DNA from: Mytilus galloprovincialis
Taxonomy: Eukaryota > Mollusca > Bivalvia > Mytilida > Mytilidae
NCBI RefSeq assembly: GCF_965363235.1
Contig: NC_134851.1
Coordinates: forward strand, 36,732,321 to 36,796,320
Reading direction: 5' to 3'
DNA length: 64,000 nt
The notes beneath the pieces were generated by a model, which was given only the letters and a program-made list of their open reading frames with translations, was not told where the DNA came from and ran no database searches. The stretch's first letter is position 1, and every line of letters begins with the position of its first letter. The position numbers and the translations under genes were made by a program. This document shows positions 63,701-64,000 of the stretch, in pieces.

Positions 63701-63855
63701 TGCCTGGTTATTCCACGAAATAGGACGATGTCATCTAGAATTAAACCAATATGTAGATGCTAGGGACAACGGAAGGAAAGCTCTAGAGGCAGCCAAAGAG
63801 GCAGAAGATGACACATGGAAATTACACGCCTCAGTTTTAGTAGCACAATCTGAAG
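45632..63855 (+). CDS. ODAD4: Outer dynein arm docking complex subunit 4 (TTC25), 5' part; 3' exons outside window
   Basis: Exons: 45632-45763, 46867-46998, 47586-47739, 48501-48562, 51753-51764 (tentative microexon), 53828-53884, 54696-54864, 55788-56000, 56928-57135, 61795-61881, 63659-63855. All junction phases agree, giving about 474 residues; vertebrate proteins are about 670, so the C-terminus lies downstream. Three N-terminal TPR-like helix pairs (about 21-120) include GDKNCLVTRSKCWLQLG and LVFFHRGHKLRPE. The middle has the family signatures QLLGELYGDKEYLEKLM and DFWRQQKPMYARKRDK. A second TPR set starts near 315, with SSIGNAYLEMN, AKSRALDNLGRVYARKG and WLFHEIGRCHLELNQ. This protein docks outer dynein arms to axonemal doublets in motile cilia and flagella. 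It shares a bidirectional promoter with gene C. Introns are expanded by nested transposons. Confidence 0.93.
46867..46998 (+). CDS. ODAD4: ODAD4 exon 2
   Basis: 44 codons (ALEMSTGDKNCLVTRSKCW and on), acceptor tttcctag, donor gtaggt. Very close to the vertebrate protein. Confidence 0.95.
47586..47739 (+). CDS. ODAD4: ODAD4 exon 3
   Basis: GLYQKAEALYQLGDFETAL through IQKSEEAINNSIG; acceptor tattttag, donor gtaagt, phase 1. Confidence 0.95.
47780..48075 (+). repeat. Repeat R1, degenerate copy in ODAD4 intron 3
   Basis: Starts 'gaagatgttgtataatgagtgcc' and ends 'caggctcctgacttaagacag'. Confidence 0.55.
48501..48562 (+). CDS. ODAD4: ODAD4 exon 4
   Basis: VPESVKLQASGDLSYFFKHE; acceptor atttttttag, donor gtaggt, ends in phase 0. 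Aligns with the vertebrate 'SSIKLENKGDLSFL' stretch. Confidence 0.9.
48605..48695. repeat. 33-bp tandem repeat, about 3 units, in ODAD4 intron 4
   Basis: Successive 'attatctcccttgattgt' words at about 33-bp spacing with 'attntcattgg' between them. A looser array of 'ctcccttgatta.acagct' words follows at about 49800-50080. Confidence 0.65.
48700..50900. other. ODAD4 intron, AT-rich
   Basis: T-rich intron with pyrimidine words but no further exon matching ODAD4 and no intact element recognised. Confidence 0.4.
50920..51060. repeat. Foldback element in ODAD4 intron 4
   Basis: Inverted arms 'ttcttctttttgtaacttta.tggggtgtaaaagcgttgacc' and 'ggtcaacgcttttacaaccctataaagttacaaaaagaagc' around a short loop with 'gcgctt'. 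Confidence 0.75.
51753..51764 (+). CDS. ODAD4: ODAD4 candidate 12-nt microexon
   Basis: gaagagaagaag (EEKK) between AG at 51751-51752 and a gtaaca donor. Phase 0 on both sides, and the acidic-basic content suits the linker. Not provable without transcripts. Confidence 0.4.
52755..52782. repeat. GGTT microsatellite
   Basis: About five GGTT units in an ODAD4 intron. A short ATC array is at about 53187-53216. Confidence 0.7.
53020..53150 (+). repeat. Repeat R1 fragment
   Basis: 'tcttcaacaatgagcaaagccc', 'aaaacaattcaaac.agaaaact', 'ggccttatttat'. A second trace of the same family is at about 53565-53640. Confidence 0.6.
53828..53884 (+). CDS. ODAD4: ODAD4 linker exon
   Basis: 57 bp (QKELAQQAFSAKSNTSYSD) between acceptor tttttacttcag and donor gtgaga, phase 0 at both ends. 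Falls in the poorly conserved linker, so support is splice signals and phase only. Confidence 0.55.
54696..54864 (+). CDS. ODAD4: ODAD4 exon with QLLGELY motif
   Basis: Basic linker (KQSKGTYQKPGAKKETKKER) followed by TIKQLLGELYGDKEYLEKL; acceptor aatttttag, donor gtagga, phase 1. Confidence 0.92.
55203..55476 (-). mobile_element. TTAA-type MITE, copy 3
   Basis: 274 bp, reverse orientation to 40833-41105, flanked by TTAA at 55199-55202 and 55477-55480. Ends GGTGGAACCCAACACC and GTGTTAGCTACCACC. Confidence 0.85.
55788..56000 (+). CDS. ODAD4: ODAD4 exon with WRQQKP motif
   Basis: LTGEKSPMERDIKHKVYDG, then DFWRQQKPMYARKRDKEKS, then SYILRSLDEIEE. Acceptor tttttcacag. The phase-1 junction with the next exon requires the weak donor gtttgt at 56001; reading through would give a stop after LYQLDQN. 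Confidence 0.9.
56248..56440 (+). mobile_element. MITE with CTGTGGATTCAT end, copy 2 (decayed)
   Basis: Left end and subterminal 'cgttggtaccaattttcgtgg' match 30110-30317; the right end is decayed. It lies in an ODAD4 intron. Confidence 0.7.
56928..57135 (+). CDS. ODAD4: ODAD4 exon with C-terminal TPR set, part 1
   Basis: QSEGKYEQSLKKAQKVLKQ through SSIGNAYLEMNNFNRSMEYH; acceptor ctcttttttag, donor gttagt, phase 2. Confidence 0.92.
57895..58270. repeat. 'ccttgacct' tandem family, array 3
   Basis: About two degenerate units with 'ccttgacttatttaatgg', 'cagatactataaacaa', 'ataaggtgtac' and 'ccagggttca', as in 26400-26830. Confidence 0.6.
58423..59929 (+). mobile_element. TTAA-type MITE, copy 4, split by a nested element
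   Basis: The left 28 bp (ggtggtacataacactacagggagataa) and right 246 bp (59684-59929) together equal one ~273-bp MITE. Flanks are TTAC and TTAA (59930-59933). The gap is the nested element 58451-59683. Confidence 0.85.
58451..59683. mobile_element. 1.23-kb element nested in a MITE, TAA duplication
   Basis: Ends GGCCAGACTTTTT.TTATCTGTTTAACGAGA, inverted and about 33 bp long, flanked by TAA at 58448-58450 and 59684-59686. The interior is AT-rich with 'cccgccgact' words and dyads 'agagacatatat..' near 59250 and 59435, and no transposase. A TAA duplication fits PIF/Harbinger-type elements. Confidence 0.8.
60417..60434. repeat. Poly-G tract
   Basis: About 17 G in a row in an ODAD4 intron. Confidence 0.8.
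60555..60650 (+). repeat. Second mussel repeat, fragment
   Basis: 'attgagaatggaaatggg..aaagagacaacaaccc..accatag', as at 13845-13975. Confidence 0.65.
61795..61881 (+). CDS. ODAD4: ODAD4 exon with C-terminal TPR set, part 2
   Basis: DLEDAKSRALDNLGRVYARK and on to KAID; acceptor ttttattgcag, donor gtaaga, phase 2. Confidence 0.94.
62095..62900 (+). mobile_element. tRNA-type SINE, copy 1, split by a TTAA element
   Basis: 62095-62298 and 62860-62900 together match the SINE at 63125-63372: 'tgtaatcactagc', 'gactaggattgtcagttttcc', 'ggcactcc.gcttcctcca', 'caccaaaaatc..aatcaaatc'. The central 'gggcactccggcttcct' block resembles the conserved domain of widespread marine-invertebrate SINEs. Confidence 0.65.
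62299..62855. mobile_element. TTAA-flanked element, 557 bp, inserted in the SINE
   Basis: Ends GATGGCTCGGGACTATTCGA and CGAATAGGCCCAAGCCACC, flanked by TTAA at 62295-62298 and 62856-62859. No frame inside. Termini are of the GGTGG type seen in the ~273-bp MITE family. Confidence 0.75.
62935..63115 (+). repeat. Repeat R1, degenerate
   Basis: 'caatgagaaaaaccc', 'aaccattcaaa', 'caggctcttgacctgagacagg'. Confidence 0.5.
63125..63372 (+). mobile_element. tRNA-type SINE, copy 2
   Basis: Box-B-like 'gagtttgaatccctc' near 63190, central 'ggcactccggcttcct', and tail 'gtggcgttgaaacaccaaaaatcaaatc'. Intact relative to copy 1. Confidence 0.65.
63659..63855 (+). CDS. ODAD4: ODAD4 exon with C-terminal TPR set, part 3 (last in window)
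   Basis: WCEKIPMSKSPLESAWLFHE through LHASVLVAQSE; acceptor aatcatcag, donor gtatgg, phase 1, so at least one more exon follows. Confidence 0.93.
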
Positions 63856-64000
63856 GTATGGTTATAAATCATTAGCATTAAATACAGTGATTCCTCTTAA
63901 GATATACAAAGTTTTCAAGTTATTTAATTTGTTTTGATGATGCTGGTGAATGGCTTTAAAAGTCCAGTGGGAAAGACACAGATATATATTTCTTGTGTAC

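Overview
This is a eukaryotic nuclear window: it is AT-rich, coding sequence is split into short exons with GT..AG introns, and the introns and intergenic DNA are packed with dispersed repeats. Several of these repeats (for example the one beginning gaagatgtggtatgattgcc, and ~170-bp and ~200-bp units ending in long C tracts) are ones I associate with marine mussels (Mytilus). The species assignment is inference from memory and was not checked by a search. ORF length is a poor guide here; the genes below were assembled exon by exon from splice sites, reading phase and protein similarity.

Left and centre (1-36,000): two paralogous genes lie head to head about 22 kb apart. Gene A (minus strand, 5344 down to the left edge, 3' part outside) and gene B (plus strand, 27473-35812, complete) share the same exon structure, with exon 2 = 122 bp and exon 3 = 210 bp in both. 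Gene B encodes about 534 residues: a short N-terminus, a hydrophobic hairpin, a long charged coiled coil containing seven exact-length 32-residue repeats (96 bp each), and a C-terminal J domain with an intact HPD. Homology between the copies extends into introns, so this is an inverted segmental duplication. The space between them is a transposon graveyard: tandem repeats, a LINE (14.7-17.2 kb, minus), a Tc1-like transposase remnant (18.2-19.9 kb), and a degenerate Ty3/gypsy-type element with an internal deletion (20.3-22.9 kb).

Middle (36,000-41,500): no genes recognised; retroelement fragments, a MITE with a clean 3-bp target duplication nested in an older repeat, a ~1-kb foldback element made of short palindromic iterons, and further MITEs.

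Right (41,500-64,000): a small unrecognised gene C (minus, three exons, 106 residues) and ODAD4/TTC25 (plus, eleven exons in the window, N-terminal ~474 residues, 3' end outside). Their start codons are 274 bp apart and diverge, so they probably share a bidirectional promoter; it contains an X-box-like motif, fitting the role of ODAD4 as an outer dynein arm docking protein in motile cilia. ODAD4 introns hold many nested transposons, including a family flanked by TTAA with GGTGG termini for which gene B carries the empty site.
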